Positions 52,313 through 63,985 of a DNA stretch of 64,000 nucleotides are shown here, piece after piece. Both the position numbers and the translations under genes were made by a program. The first letter of the stretch is position 1. Every line of letters begins with the position of its first letter. The notes under the pieces are model-generated. The model was given only the letters and a program-made list of their open reading frames with translations. It ran no database searches and was not told where the DNA came from. The stretch spans positions 23,670 through 87,669 of the forward strand of contig NZ_WBZC01000026.1 of NCBI RefSeq assembly GCF_009017275.1, written 5' to 3'. The DNA is from Alkaliphilus pronyensis (GTDB lineage Bacteria; Bacillota; Clostridia; Peptostreptococcales; Natronincolaceae).

Positions 52313-52339
52313 AAAGAGGAACTCAATGAGTTCCTCTTT
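52313..52339 (-). terminator. Terminator of the main S-layer gene
   Basis: AAAGAGGAACTC (52313-52324) pairs with GAGTTCCTCTTT (52328-52339) around AAT. On the minus strand it is followed by TTAATATTTTTAC. It sits 18 nt after the S-layer gene end. Confidence 0.85.
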
Positions 52340-52356
52340 AAAAAATACTAATACTA

Positions 52357-55248
52357 CTATGGTGTAGGTACGATACTTTGAAGTGCTTTCTCAGCCATAA
52401 ATGTGTTACCACTCATATCAATAACGTCATTTTCTTGCGTTACTTTAGGAGCTGCTGGTATAGCATCAGTACCACTTTGTGAAATTGTTAGAACAACAAC
52501 AGTTCCACCTGCTTCAGTATCAATCATATCTACTTTAGCTTTTTCTACCTTAAATGTTATTGTTGATAAAGCATCTTTGTCAATTTGCTCTGAGAAGTAA
52601 ATCTTGATTGTACTAGCATCTGTTCTTTCTACCTTATATTTGTCTTTGTTGTCTCCAGCATCATACTTAACGATTTCTGGTGTAATTTCATCTTTGATAA
52701 AGCTGTTATAGAATTCTGCACTTGTGGCATCTTGTGTTACTTCAGTAGTAGGATCATTATCTAAGCTTAAAATAATTGTGCCAAATGAATTCTTAAGACC
52801 TTGCCCAAATAACACTTCAAATGTTACATTGTCCTTATCTGTTTCGAAAGCTTTGCTTCCGTATACAAACTCAAGAACTGTTGCACCTTTTTCTTCAGTT
52901 TGAGTTAATGTAAAGTTATTTCCTCCATTAACTAGGAATGCATCACTTGTTACACCAGATAGAAGATCATTAAACTTAACTACTAAAGTATCTTTTGCAG
53001 TTGCTTCAATGCTTTCAACCTTTACAAATTGCTCTGTTTGAATATCTGTATTAAGAGATACAAGTTTTGGCTTAATAGCATTTTCTGCTAAGTCTTCTAC
53101 ATTAATAACTTGTAACTTAATCTTCAATAAAGTTGGATCAAGTTTTTGCTCTTCCCAAATAATATCTGCTTGAGCATCAGTTAATGGTAATTTAACTCTT
53201 GTATTAACTCCATCAAATGAAGGATCTTCTGTTAATATAGTTACGTCTGCTCCATCAAATACAATTGCATAGTTAGAAGCCTTAAGTGCTGTATCAGCAT
53301 CTACTTCTTCACTGAATCTTACATATAGTTCTTTAGTTTTGAAGGTGTTGTCACCATCATCAACCTTATCGAATTCTATATTGTAATATACTTCTTTTAC
53401 TTCTGGCTTTGTTTTATCAGTAACTTCTATTAATTCAGTATAAAGATTTAATTCATTTTCTTTTAAGGTTGTATCTTTAACATCCTCAATAGTTACTGTA
53501 ATTATTTCACCTGATAATTTCTTTCCAAGTTCAACTTCAAAGGTTTTACCTTTTCCAGCATCAAGAACATTTACAGTTACTCCGTCAATTTCTTCACCGT
53601 CTTCATCTAATACTTCAATGTTCTTGTTTTCGAAGATAACTTCTTTGCTGAATTTAACTTCTAATTTATCTTCTGCAACAACTTTGATTTCTGTTACTTC
53701 TGGTGTAGTCTTGTCGGCTGCTACACTGATATCAAATGTTTGATCTCCTAGCTCATTGCCCCAGTTATCTTCAATGTCATCACCAAAGATTCCGAACACA
53801 GTTTCACCTTCTGGTATAGCTCTGCTTCCTACTATTTCGTCACCAGCATTATCTAATCCATGGAATTTAACATAAGCTTTTGATACAGCTTCTTTAGTAG
53901 TAATAGCATCTGTCATATCTGCATCTGAGTAGATACCGATTGATTTCCATGCATTAAATGTATGATAGAAAGAAGCTTTTTCTAAACCAGATACTGGCTT
54001 GTTAAACTCAACGATTACATAAGTTTGTTCTACCTTAGTAACCTCTGCAATCGGTGGAGTATTATCTTCTTCATAATTGAACTCAGCTGTTCTAATTATG
54101 TTAGCATATCCAGCAAAATCTTCGAATCCACTGATTTTCGCTGTGTAAGTCTTGCCATCTACAAACTTAGTGAATACTTCTACCTTAACAACCTCAGTTC
54201 CATCAACTGTAACTTTATTGCCTAAAGTAGTCTTATCTTGCTTAACTACAACCTTTTGATCTGCTACGTCTGTAACTGGCTCTGTAAATTTAATTTCAAA
54301 AGTTCTTGGTCCAGTAATTACAAGTTCTTCAACATCAGGTAATACACCATCAAAAGCCTCAAACGGAACTTCTGCTTTTTCCATAGCTTCTTCAGCTAAG
54401 TTTTCAACCTTGTCAACAGTAAGTTCATACTCTACTTGATTGTCTAATTTGTCTTGAACTGTTAACACAACAGTCATTCCATCTTCTTGTAGCATTGCAG
54501 TAGATATTTTTTTATCTTTGTTTAAAGAGAAGTTGCCGTCAACAACTGTTTCTTCACTAACTTCTTGGTTAAATACTACTACAACTTCTTTTAAGTTGTC
54601 AGCATATACATCAACAACTTCTAGAGCTGTTACTACTGGCTCTTCAACTGGTACTTCAACTGGCTCGATACCAAGCTTTCCTGCTAGAGTCATTTCTTCT
54701 CCATTTAATGCTACGTCAAGAGATTGCTCCATTGTAGTTCCAACAACTTCTCTTGTAGCTGGTGCTAATGGATCGATTGAGAAATCTACTGGGATTCCTA
54801 CTGCAGCAGCCTTAACAAGGAAACCATTTGGCCATGCTAGGTCAGCTAACTCGTCTCCGTAACCTAATGCTCTTAACATAACTGTTAATAGTTGAGCATA
54901 GTTTGCTTCATCAGTTGGTCCGAAGTATCCGTTTCCGTATCCTCCGAAAAGACCTTCTTTAGTAGCTAAACCAACGAATGGTGCAAACCAGTCGTCTTCA
55001 GATACGTCTTCGTAGTCTGCTGTTTCATTTAGAGCTACGATTTCCTCATCTGTGTAACCACTTAGTCTTAATACTATCGTTGCTAATTCTGCTCTTGTAG
55101 CAACATCTTCTAATCTTAATCCTCCTACTCCGAATGCGCCAGCTTCAACAACTCTTTCCATGCCAGCTGCTTCTTCGTTAGCGAAGGCAAATCCAAAACT
55201 TCCTAGTACCATAGAAAGTACCAGTACTAATGATAGGATTTTCTTCAT
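52357..55248 (-). CDS. S-layer protein with N-terminal SLH domains and Ig-like repeats
   Basis: The ATG at 55248 (GGAGG, spacing 8) gives 963 residues; the ORF extends 26 codons further upstream only by chance. A signal peptide (1-23, SFGFAFANE) is followed by SLH repeats (about 25-190: VATRAELATIVLRLSGYTDEE, DYEDVSEDDWFAPFVGLATK, TDEANYAQLLTVMLRALGYG). Many Big/SwmB-like beta modules cover residues 200-960. They use acidic, Asp/Glu-rich repeats such as VVVFNQEVSEE. The composition, strong promoter and long leader point to the abundant S-layer subunit. The SLH repeats bind the secondary cell-wall polymer. Confidence 0.88.
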   Translation of the reverse strand: MKKILSLVLVLSMVLGSFGFAFANEEAAGMERVVEAGAFGVGGLRLEDVATRAELATIVLRLSGYTDEEIVALNETADYEDVSEDDWFAPFVGLATKEGLFGGYGNGYFGPTDEANYAQLLTVMLRALGYGDELADLAWPNGFLVKAAAVGIPVDFSIDPLAPATREVVGTTMEQSLDVALNGEEMTLAGKLGIEPVEVPVEEPVVTALEVVDVYADNLKEVVVVFNQEVSEETVVDGNFSLNKDKKISTAMLQEDGMTVVLTVQDKLDNQVEYELTVDKVENLAEEAMEKAEVPFEAFDGVLPDVEELVITGPRTFEIKFTEPVTDVADQKVVVKQDKTTLGNKVTVDGTEVVKVEVFTKFVDGKTYTAKISGFEDFAGYANIIRTAEFNYEEDNTPPIAEVTKVEQTYVIVEFNKPVSGLEKASFYHTFNAWKSIGIYSDADMTDAITTKEAVSKAYVKFHGLDNAGDEIVGSRAIPEGETVFGIFGDDIEDNWGNELGDQTFDISVAADKTTPEVTEIKVVAEDKLEVKFSKEVIFENKNIEVLDEDGEEIDGVTVNVLDAGKGKTFEVELGKKLSGEIITVTIEDVKDTTLKENELNLYTELIEVTDKTKPEVKEVYYNIEFDKVDDGDNTFKTKELYVRFSEEVDADTALKASNYAIVFDGADVTILTEDPSFDGVNTRVKLPLTDAQADIIWEEQKLDPTLLKIKLQVINVEDLAENAIKPKLVSLNTDIQTEQFVKVESIEATAKDTLVVKFNDLLSGVTSDAFLVNGGNNFTLTQTEEKGATVLEFVYGSKAFETDKDNVTFEVLFGQGLKNSFGTIILSLDNDPTTEVTQDATSAEFYNSFIKDEITPEIVKYDAGDNKDKYKVERTDASTIKIYFSEQIDKDALSTITFKVEKAKVDMIDTEAGGTVVVLTISQSGTDAIPAAPKVTQENDVIDMSGNTFMAEKALQSIVPTP

Positions 55249-55388
55249 TATGTCTTCCTCCTTTTTTTTCTTTGTTTGAAGTGAGTTTGAATTAAGGATA
55301 TGACTGTAACCCCTTCTCGAAACCAACCACTCCTTTAAAATTATATAGAAGCGGTGTAGTAATTATGTACCCGCATTCTATAAAGTTG

Positions 55389-55418
55389 ATTATATCATTG
55401 ACACTGTTGAAAGGTCAA
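55389..55418 (-). promoter_or_regulatory. Strong S-layer promoter
   Basis: On the minus strand, TTGACC (55418-55413) and TATAAT (55394-55389) are separated by 18 nt. Transcription would start near 55381, leaving a leader of about 130 nt before the ATG. A second, weaker TTGAAC/TATATT pair lies about 45-50 nt further upstream. Confidence 0.75.
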
Positions 55419-55432
55419 CGATAGAGACGATT

Positions 55433-55465
55433 TTGTAATATAACTGTAATATAGATATATTACAA
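55433..55465. promoter_or_regulatory. Inverted repeat in the S-layer upstream region
   Basis: TTGTAATATA (55433-55442) is the reverse complement of TATATTACAA (55456-55465) around a 13-nt centre. Half sites of the same kind (TGTAAT, ATTACA) occur several more times within 55440-55540. It lies just upstream of the S-layer -35, a place for a regulator. Confidence 0.5.
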
Positions 55466-55658
55466 GTGCCTGTTCAACCTTTACACATATCATTATACAC
55501 GTGTAGAGGTATAAATACCATTACAGTTGTATTACAAGTTTTTTTCAGGATGGTGACGGAATAGCCACACTTTTCCAAAAAATATTCGTCCACTTAATAA
55601 CTATTCTATGTGTGGGGGAAAAATCCTTTTTTAAAACAAAAAAAACTTAAACTTTCAT

Positions 55659-55735
55659 AATTAAGAGTTAAGAGTTAAGAATTAAGAGTTAAGAGTTAAG
55701 AGTTGAGAATTAAGAGTTAAGAGTTAAGAATTAAT
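55659..55735 (+). repeat. Eleven perfect-phase heptamers, copy 4
   Basis: Eleven consecutive 7-nt units run without a gap. Six read AGTTAAG, three read AATTAAG, one reads AGTTGAG, and the last reads AATTAAT. It is the cleanest of the heptameric repeat sites in this window. Confidence 0.8.
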
Positions 55736-55809
55736 TCAAAGATTTTAAAAGATTAATACTATTATAGTCTTTCTCTATCGGGGCAGAAAGAACCATCAAA
55801 TTGATGACT

Positions 55810-56169
55810 CTATGTATCGCTGTTGAATTTTGATTTTTTTACTATTGATACTAAAATACATATTAGCTCTTCACAATCCTGTAACAGTTGTACAATTTTA
55901 ATATTATCTAGTTGATAACTATCATTTATTAGACGTAGCCAGTATTTTGTTTCTGATGCTTCCTTTAATGAAATTGATAGTTTATGAATGAAGTCTTTTC
56001 TACTTTGGGCATATTGTGCTTCCTCAATATTTGCTCCGATGCTTGTTCCTGATCTTAATAACTGTTTTGAGATTACAAATTCCCTTTGCTCGTTCTGCAT
56101 TAGTTTATAAAAATCAACAATTGATAATGCAAATTGGTATGCTTTTTTTCGTAGATTATTATCCCCCAT
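55810..56169 (-). CDS. Four-helix bundle protein (23S rRNA intervening-sequence protein family)
   Basis: The 119-residue protein has the family signatures LRKKAYQFALSIVDFYKLM, QLLRSGTSIGANIEEAQYAQS and KLSISLKEASETKYWLRLI. The family is named for ORFs inside 23S rRNA intervening sequences, but most members, like this one, lie elsewhere. It sits between the S-layer and pyrG genes, free-standing. It forms a small homopentamer-like bundle in known structures. Its function is not known; it may bind nucleic acid. A GGGGG-type site precedes the ATG. Confidence 0.88.
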   Translation of the reverse strand: MGDNNLRKKAYQFALSIVDFYKLMQNEQREFVISKQLLRSGTSIGANIEEAQYAQSRKDFIHKLSISLKEASETKYWLRLINDSYQLDNIKIVQLLQDCEELICILVSIVKKSKFNSDT

Positions 56170-56213
56170 CTTTACCCCCGTTTTACTCTTTTTCTACTAT
56201 TATACATTATAAT

Positions 56214-57905
<1,692 letters not shown>

Positions 57906-57985
57906 TCAAACCAAAACAAATCGAAAACAAATTATTTTATTATTATTTCTTCATAATGCTAATTAATATCCAAAAAAAGTGAGAA

Positions 57986-58029
57986 GTCACCCCTCGGGGT
58001 GACCTTGTAAAGGGCACCCTGTCGGGTGC
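57986..58029 (-). terminator. Tandem hairpin terminator of the S41 protease operon
   Basis: GCACCC (58014-58019) pairs with GGGTGC (58024-58029), and GTCACCCC (57986-57993) pairs with GGGGTGAC (57996-58003). On the minus strand the second stem is followed by TTCTCACTTTTTTTGG. The gap 57816-58209 otherwise holds heptamer repeats and AT-rich DNA. Confidence 0.75.
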
Positions 58030-58139
58030 ACGTTTTTCTATAAACAGTATAAGGATCTTTAATAACTTTAACAGTTTATATTAATAAATAACTATTGTCA
58101 ATAACAATTATTAATATAAAAGATTATATTAATAATTGA

Positions 58140-58205
58140 GTTAAATTTAAAAGTGAAAAATTAAAAAACAATGCAAGATCAATGTTTAATTACCAATGAA
58201 AAATT
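58140..58205 (+). repeat. Heptameric purine-rich intergenic repeat, copy 6
   Basis: Short degenerate version of the heptamer type (AAAAGTG, AAAAATT, AATGAAA, AAATTAA) on the plus strand at the end of the S41 gene. Confidence 0.4.
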
Positions 58206-58209
58206 AAGC

Positions 58210-59619
58210 CTATTGATTTGATGCTTCGGCTTCTACTTCTTCATTTTTAAGGTAGTCAAGGGCAAATTGCAGCTGTAGGTCGTTTTCTTCACTGGATACT
58301 ATTAAGCGGAAAACGAAGTCTATACTATATTGAAGCTCTGGTGTTAACTCTTGATGAGTAAATCCATATTCCTTTTTAAAGGTATCTATTGCTTCTTGGG
58401 TAGCCTCACCATAAACTCCATCTTCATCTGATATTTCATATCCAATAATTTGAAGTCGTTGTTGTATTGCTAATACATCGTCACTTTTATCGCCTTTGTT
58501 TATTGTTTTAGTGGGTATTAATCCTAGTAAATCATCTATTTTAAACTCTTCTGGCAAACGGTCAACATCAAAATTTGGTGTTACTCCAACACCATCTATA
58601 GTTGTTTTATTTGGGGAAAGGTATCGTGCTTCTGTTAGTTTATAGCCGCCTCCATTAAATAAGCCATATACCCTTTGTACTGAGCCTTTACCGTAGGTTT
58701 GTTTTCCCACTACCACACCGGCTTTTGTATCTTGAACTGCTGCAGCCAATATCTCTGAAGCACTGGCACTTCCTTCGTTTGCCAATACTACAATATCATC
58801 AAAAACTGGCTCATCTAAAAAGGATGAATAGGTAAGGTTATGGCCTTTAAACTCAATAAACACAACTGGTCCCCTTGGTACTAGATATCTACATATATTT
58901 ACTACTTCATCAATAGAGCCACCAGGGTTATTTCTAACATCAATTATAACCTTTTCAATTTCTTTTTCCTCCATTATATCAACAGCTTTTTTAAAATAAT
59001 CATCAGCCTTTTCGTTAAAGACCTCTATACTTATATAGCCTATTCCATCTATTATATCCCATTCTATAGGATTACTTTCTATTATTCCTCTAGTTATAGT
59101 GAATTTTAATAGGTTTTTGACACCTGCTCTTCTGATTCTGATAGTTACTTCTGTATCCTCTGGACCGCGGATAATGCTTGCTACCTCCGAGCTGGACATG
59201 CCTCTGGTTAATGTGTCGTCTACCTTTAAAATTTCGTCTCCAGCCTTTAAGCCTGCCTTTTCTGCTGGTGCTCCACTTATTACATCTGCAATATATACCT
59301 TTTTATCTCTTTCTTCTATATAGGCACCTATGCCTGCAAACTCTCCAGTTATATCCTCTATAAAACTTTCAAACTCTTCCTTTGTATAATATTCACTATG
59401 ACTATCTAGATTTTCAAATAAATCCTTTGGTGTTTCTCCTTCTAAATCTTCATAGTCTAAATGATCCACGTACTTATCTATAATTATATCCTTTAGACCC
59501 TCTAAAAGATACTCATTATAATCGTCCCCATAGGCTGACGCTGTGGTTAGAAACACCATAACCATTACTACTGCAATAACAAGTGATGTCTTGTGTCGTA
59601 AGCTGCTGAACTTGATCAT
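58210..59619 (-). CDS. S41 family C-terminal processing protease with PDZ and peptidoglycan-binding domain
   Basis: The 469-residue protein has a signal peptide or anchor (about 12-29), a PDZ domain (about 95-170) and the S41 catalytic domain (about 185-345). S284 (in NEGSASASEI) and K311 (YGKGSVQ) form the catalytic dyad. A PG_binding_1 domain follows (about 375-430, VLAIQQRLQIIGY). The same layout is found in CtpA/CtpB proteases of Bacillus and clostridia, which cut envelope or sporulation proteins at hydrophobic C-termini. Two SLH genes lie upstream on the same strand with short gaps. TTGGAGGTAATATA precedes the ATG. Confidence 0.92.
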   Translation of the reverse strand: MIKFSSLRHKTSLVIAVVMVMVFLTTASAYGDDYNEYLLEGLKDIIIDKYVDHLDYEDLEGETPKDLFENLDSHSEYYTKEEFESFIEDITGEFAGIGAYIEERDKKVYIADVISGAPAEKAGLKAGDEILKVDDTLTRGMSSSEVASIIRGPEDTEVTIRIRRAGVKNLLKFTITRGIIESNPIEWDIIDGIGYISIEVFNEKADDYFKKAVDIMEEKEIEKVIIDVRNNPGGSIDEVVNICRYLVPRGPVVFIEFKGHNLTYSSFLDEPVFDDIVVLANEGSASASEILAAAVQDTKAGVVVGKQTYGKGSVQRVYGLFNGGGYKLTEARYLSPNKTTIDGVGVTPNFDVDRLPEEFKIDDLLGLIPTKTINKGDKSDDVLAIQQRLQIIGYEISDEDGVYGEATQEAIDTFKKEYGFTHQELTPELQYSIDFVFRLIVSSEENDLQLQFALDYLKNEEVEAEASNQ

Positions 59620-59649
59620 TATATTACCTCCAATTTTAATTGCTTTGTT

Positions 59650-61116
59650 TTAGTAGTTTATTATATTCTCTCTATAATCATACCTTAATTCTTTTTGTAA
59701 ATAGTGTATAAGGTTTGTTAAGATAGTTGCGGCTTCTGCCTTTGTGATATCTCTATTGGGCTGGAAGTAATTATCGCTGGTAGCATCAATAAGTGTAAGC
59801 TCCTTTGTTACATATACTGCATCCTTTGCCCAATCTGGAATTTGTCTATCATCTTTGTATCCTGTACTATAGTTTTGTATAGGTGCAAGGTTCTCAAAGC
59901 CCAACAGCCTAACAACTATAGCAGCCACCTCTGCCTTTGTAACTGATCTATTTGGATAGAACCGACCTTCTCCTGTTCCATTCATGACTCCCTTTTCTGC
60001 CATAGCCTTTATATATTTATAATTAGGGCTACTGGTGCTGACATCTACAAATATTGATTCTTCTTCCTGTGTTTGAATAGTTCTTCTTCTGACCTCCTCT
60101 TCTTCTATTGGTATACCCATAGACATAGTTATAAAACGAGCAAAATCACCTCTTGATATTGGTAGTGATGGTCCATAGTTTGTGGTTTCTGATGGAACTG
60201 CTCCTAAGCTTGCCAATAGAAGTATGTCTGCTTCTGCTCCATGTCCTGAGATATCCCTCATGGAGGGGATTATTAGTCTTTCGTTAATAGGGTTTGTATC
60301 TACGCTATAGCTGTCTAAACCAACATTCCTTTGACTTCTTAGGCTACCATCATCAGCTAGTCTTGGTAAGTCGTAGCTGACCTTTAGTACGTTCTCCTCC
60401 TGCTGTGTCATTAGAAACCCACCTCTAAAGCTAATTTGTGTAGGTGAATTGCTTTCGTAGCTGTAGTCCCTAGTACGATTATGTACTGCTTCTACCCTTG
60501 CTGTACCTTGCCATTTTATTGCATCTTCTCCCACCCCTTCAAACCGTATAAAATGCTCTATTGTTTGGGTTTCTGTTGTGCCCCAGTATTGGTTATAGCC
60601 TACCACATCGCCTCTTGTTTCAACTGTAACCTTGCCTTCGTCATCGTTAACAGTATATACCTTTCTGCCATCCCAGTTGCCTGCAAAGTAAGTGACTCCA
60701 GGCTTTTTTTCAAATATATTTGACTTGCTCCATTGGGAGGATTTATTATCTGTTTCATACTCAACTCCAGCAATTTCTAATGACTCTTTATAGGAGGTAA
60801 CAGTATATACCTCTTGCCGTTGTCCGTTTTGTTCTACAATGGTCTTACTTAAATTTACTGTTCTGGTTAATTCCGCTTCTTCTTCAATGTTTTCAAGGCG
60901 ATAGTTATATCTCTCGGTGCCTTTTTCATTTCTTTCAGTGATTCTAACATCGAGGGTTCCCTCCATAATTATTGGTTTACCAGTTATGAAGACAACCTCC
61001 ATATAAGTCATTTCATTTTTTATACCGCCCTCATACCCTGGTATTTCTAAACCATAGCTTTGTAGGGTAAGAAGTAGCATGGTGATAATTATTACTGATA
61101 TAACCCTTTTTCTCAT
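59650..61116 (-). CDS. SLH domain protein
   Basis: The 488-residue exported protein has a signal peptide (1-22), a beta-rich N-terminal domain (about 25-295) of unknown kind, and three C-terminal SLH repeats (about 295-480). They include GHGAEADILLLASLGAVPSE, FVDVSTSSPNYKYIKAMAEK and DRQIPDWAKDAVYVTKELTL. It ends 30 nt before the S41 gene start, and the next SLH gene ends 14 nt before its own start. All three may form one operon. It may be a wall-associated partner or substrate of the protease; inference only. Confidence 0.82.
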   Translation of the reverse strand: MRKRVISVIIITMLLLTLQSYGLEIPGYEGGIKNEMTYMEVVFITGKPIIMEGTLDVRITERNEKGTERYNYRLENIEEEAELTRTVNLSKTIVEQNGQRQEVYTVTSYKESLEIAGVEYETDNKSSQWSKSNIFEKKPGVTYFAGNWDGRKVYTVNDDEGKVTVETRGDVVGYNQYWGTTETQTIEHFIRFEGVGEDAIKWQGTARVEAVHNRTRDYSYESNSPTQISFRGGFLMTQQEENVLKVSYDLPRLADDGSLRSQRNVGLDSYSVDTNPINERLIIPSMRDISGHGAEADILLLASLGAVPSETTNYGPSLPISRGDFARFITMSMGIPIEEEEVRRRTIQTQEEESIFVDVSTSSPNYKYIKAMAEKGVMNGTGEGRFYPNRSVTKAEVAAIVVRLLGFENLAPIQNYSTGYKDDRQIPDWAKDAVYVTKELTLIDATSDNYFQPNRDITKAEAATILTNLIHYLQKELRYDYRENIINY

Positions 61117-61130
61117 TCTTCATAACCCCC

Positions 61131-63920
61131 TTATTGTTCTATAATAACTACATATGCGTCATCACCAGTGGAAACATCTTTATTTTTAATTATATATACA
61201 TTAGCATTTTCTTTGATAACATATAGTTCTTGACTGGTTATTGGCTGATCATTAACCAAAATTACTGCCTTTTCCATATGGATAGGTTCCTTTGTAGTCA
61301 CAGGTGTCCACTTTTTCGAAAGAGCATTCCAATGTCTAACATTCTTTAGGGTTACTTCATTGTTATCCAAGTCAATACTTTCTATTTCTCCTATAGCTCC
61401 ATGATCTGTATTAACTCTTCTGGTGGTAACCTTATGGTCTGGAGTAAGGTTTATTGCTAATAATTCTTCTACAGTTTGAGTGCCATTTTTGTACTCCTTA
61501 ACGATAAAGTAAGCTGTTTTTCCTACATAGTGCCTATTTTTTATTCTTTTTTTAAGATTACTATCTTCTATGTCATCTGGGTCGATATATCTGGAATTTA
61601 TAAAATATGGTACTTCTATTTCAAGCTCCAGCTCACTATCAAATACTTTGGTGTCCTCTGTCATGGATATTCTTTGTGGTAAATCTACCTCTGCCCATGT
61701 ATTGTTCTGAAGCTGTAGATAGTCCAGCTGATAGGCTAATCTACCTATTGTTACCTGATATTCACCAATAGCATCAATTTTCCCTCTATATACAAGAAGT
61801 CTTGTTCCGTCTATACGATCATCTAACATACCATCGTATTCTATATTTATAAAGGCTGCGTTTCTACTATTGTTATTAGCATTGAAGTCTGAAGTAACAT
61901 GTATAGTTTGCTGTGCTTCAAGGTTGTAGGGGTCTATTAGACGGTTGTTTTGAACTACTATTGTACCCTCATTAAAGGTTATTGAATTGTTGTTTACCAC
62001 CATTCTGTTAAGCCCATATTGAATGCTGGATATTTTATTATTGTATTGCTGTGTACTTCCATCCTTTAACAGTAGCTTTGCCACCCGCTGTACTCCATAG
62101 CTGCTTTCTGTAGCAGCAAATACCTCTTTGCCCTTTGATTTTGATAGATCCTTTAATGTTATACTATTACCACCTGAGTAAAGGTTGTTTTCAGCCTTTA
62201 GCTTTATTTTTGATTCGGTATGGGGAACCCATCTATTATTTTGGAATATTTCCACATCCTCGAGAACTATCTCATTGTTTCTTTCGCTTGTTTGTTCAAG
62301 TGTTCCTCTGTAGATGGCGGTTAAGTGTCTTTCGTCATCCTCAACTCTAATTTGCGATATCTCTGGGCTATATATGTCATCAAAGGAGAGTATTAATCTA
62401 TCTCCTTTTTTTATTTCGAAGAGATTGGCTACATTCCCTTCTCTTGTTACACTTGTGCTGGAGGTGATTTTATATTTTTCAACTCCATCTCCTGTTTTTA
62501 GGGCTACTTCTTTATTATTTATGAATAAAGCATCTCCTACCTTTACTCTGCTGCCTGGTGGTATATACCCATGAAGGTTAGGGTCTTCCTCTAAATAGCC
62601 TTCAATTTTTGATACATTTTCATTAAATAGGGTTACCACCACTTCTTGTCCATAAAAAAGATCTTTAAAGCTAACCTCTTCCCCGTTGTTGGTTACAGGG
62701 GTATTGCTGTTCACATTAAATAAATGCTGCTTATCATTAAAGTCTATAACTGATAGACGATTGTTTTCGGTATCTATAAATTCTATAAAGCCTTCTATTG
62801 ATTTTGCCTCTGGGTTTATAACCTTAGCATAGAATACCTTGTCATCATCATTAATAAAATACTGTATTCTATCCCACTCATAAAGACCATTTGAAAGCTG
62901 AAGCTGGCTATTTTTTTGTATTATTAGGTCTTTACCAGTATCTGGTTGAAGGGATATTATGTTGTAGCTTCCGTCAATGTTTTCTACTGTTATAATTTTA
63001 AGGTTTTTACCCTGTTGTGTCACATCATCTATTTTCGTTACTGTTCCCTCTAGCTTTGTAATACCTCTTGTTTCTAGTAGCTGATCATTTACATTAAGCA
63101 TTATTTGTGCCAGCTGTGCCCTTGTTAGATTTCCATTAGGTTTGAATCTGTTTTCTGAGCCCGACATTATATCTTCCTGTAGCACTGCTTCTATATAAGC
63201 TATTTTTTCAGTGTCTATCTTTTGCCAGTCATTAAAATTATATACCTTTACCATTTTGTCGCCGTAGATTGGTTCAAGCTGTAGTACTCTTGCTAACCAC
63301 ATTGCTATTTCTTGTCGGCTAATAGGGCTGTTCCATTGATTAAGCTCTAGCTGTTGGTTAATTTGTCTTTCTAGTGCTGCTCTCTCCTGTTGGGTTATAT
63401 CTTCACCATATGCATCTAGCCTTTGTTCTACTTGGTTTTGTATATTATCTGCCTGCTGGGGTGTTAGATTGGTGATTTCATTAACCTCTTGATTGGTGAC
63501 AATGTTATTTTGCATCGCCAATTGAAGATATCCTCGACTCCATTCATCTACCACACTAAGAACTATAAAATCTTGTACATTGGGTAGGGCTTGGGTTTCT
63601 GCATGTTCTTGAGCCTCTCCCTCTAGTCCTATTGCCCTTACCAATACTGTTAATGCTTCCATATATGTAAGGTCTTCATCTGGATTAAATAGTCTATTGC
63701 CACCCCTCATTAATGCTTGAGCCCCTGCATCTAAAATCGCTTCTTTTCCCCAGTGGTTTTCTATATCTGTAAATAGTAGATTTTCATACTGGGTTGCTGC
63801 GTTATCTACTCCTTCGTAAACTGGATGGGATGTAAAATCATTAATTGCTATTGCAGGTAAGACTTGGGCTATTAATATTAAAAGTATAAGAAAGCTAATT
63901 CTTTTTTTATGCTTTATCAT
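61131..63920 (-). CDS. Large SLH domain protein
   Basis: The ATG at 63920 (TTTGGAGG upstream) gives 929 residues. Its signal peptide (about 1-25) precedes SLH repeats (about 45-300) with FTDIENHWGKEAILDAGAQA and a later YGDKMVKVYNFNDWQKIDTE module. A Gln/Asn-rich helical insert (about 140-195) separates two SLH units. The rest (300-925) is made of beta modules with K-V/I-x-x-D and G-x-x-V phrases, like the modules of the protein at 3575-5509. It should be a wall-bound surface protein. It is the first gene of the possible operon. Confidence 0.82.
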   Translation of the reverse strand: MIKHKKRISFLILLILIAQVLPAIAINDFTSHPVYEGVDNAATQYENLLFTDIENHWGKEAILDAGAQALMRGGNRLFNPDEDLTYMEALTVLVRAIGLEGEAQEHAETQALPNVQDFIVLSVVDEWSRGYLQLAMQNNIVTNQEVNEITNLTPQQADNIQNQVEQRLDAYGEDITQQERAALERQINQQLELNQWNSPISRQEIAMWLARVLQLEPIYGDKMVKVYNFNDWQKIDTEKIAYIEAVLQEDIMSGSENRFKPNGNLTRAQLAQIMLNVNDQLLETRGITKLEGTVTKIDDVTQQGKNLKIITVENIDGSYNIISLQPDTGKDLIIQKNSQLQLSNGLYEWDRIQYFINDDDKVFYAKVINPEAKSIEGFIEFIDTENNRLSVIDFNDKQHLFNVNSNTPVTNNGEEVSFKDLFYGQEVVVTLFNENVSKIEGYLEEDPNLHGYIPPGSRVKVGDALFINNKEVALKTGDGVEKYKITSSTSVTREGNVANLFEIKKGDRLILSFDDIYSPEISQIRVEDDERHLTAIYRGTLEQTSERNNEIVLEDVEIFQNNRWVPHTESKIKLKAENNLYSGGNSITLKDLSKSKGKEVFAATESSYGVQRVAKLLLKDGSTQQYNNKISSIQYGLNRMVVNNNSITFNEGTIVVQNNRLIDPYNLEAQQTIHVTSDFNANNNSRNAAFINIEYDGMLDDRIDGTRLLVYRGKIDAIGEYQVTIGRLAYQLDYLQLQNNTWAEVDLPQRISMTEDTKVFDSELELEIEVPYFINSRYIDPDDIEDSNLKKRIKNRHYVGKTAYFIVKEYKNGTQTVEELLAINLTPDHKVTTRRVNTDHGAIGEIESIDLDNNEVTLKNVRHWNALSKKWTPVTTKEPIHMEKAVILVNDQPITSQELYVIKENANVYIIKNKDVSTGDDAYVVIIEQ

Positions 63921-63949
63921 GGATTTGACCTCCAAACAAAAAATTTATA

Positions 63950-63985
63950 ATGATAAATTTTTAAATTAAAAATTAAAAATTGATT
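63950..63985 (+). repeat. Heptameric repeat, copy 7 (partial at edge)
   Basis: AAATTAA, AAATTAA and AAATTGA units run upstream of the large SLH gene into the right edge of the window. Confidence 0.45.

Larger units (their letters stand above)
55249..55809. other. S-layer upstream region
   Basis: The 561-nt gap before the S-layer gene holds the leader, the promoter and inverted repeat listed separately, and the heptamer array. Apart from these I see only AT-rich DNA with direct repeats of TGTAATA-like words. Confidence 0.6.

Noticed and set aside
55659..55735. Coding microsatellite or CRISPR-like array
   Set aside because: The units are 7 nt with no spacers, and there is no open frame or RBS.
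55810..56169. 23S rRNA intervening sequence
   Set aside because: The four-helix-bundle gene is here, but no rRNA sequence flanks it.
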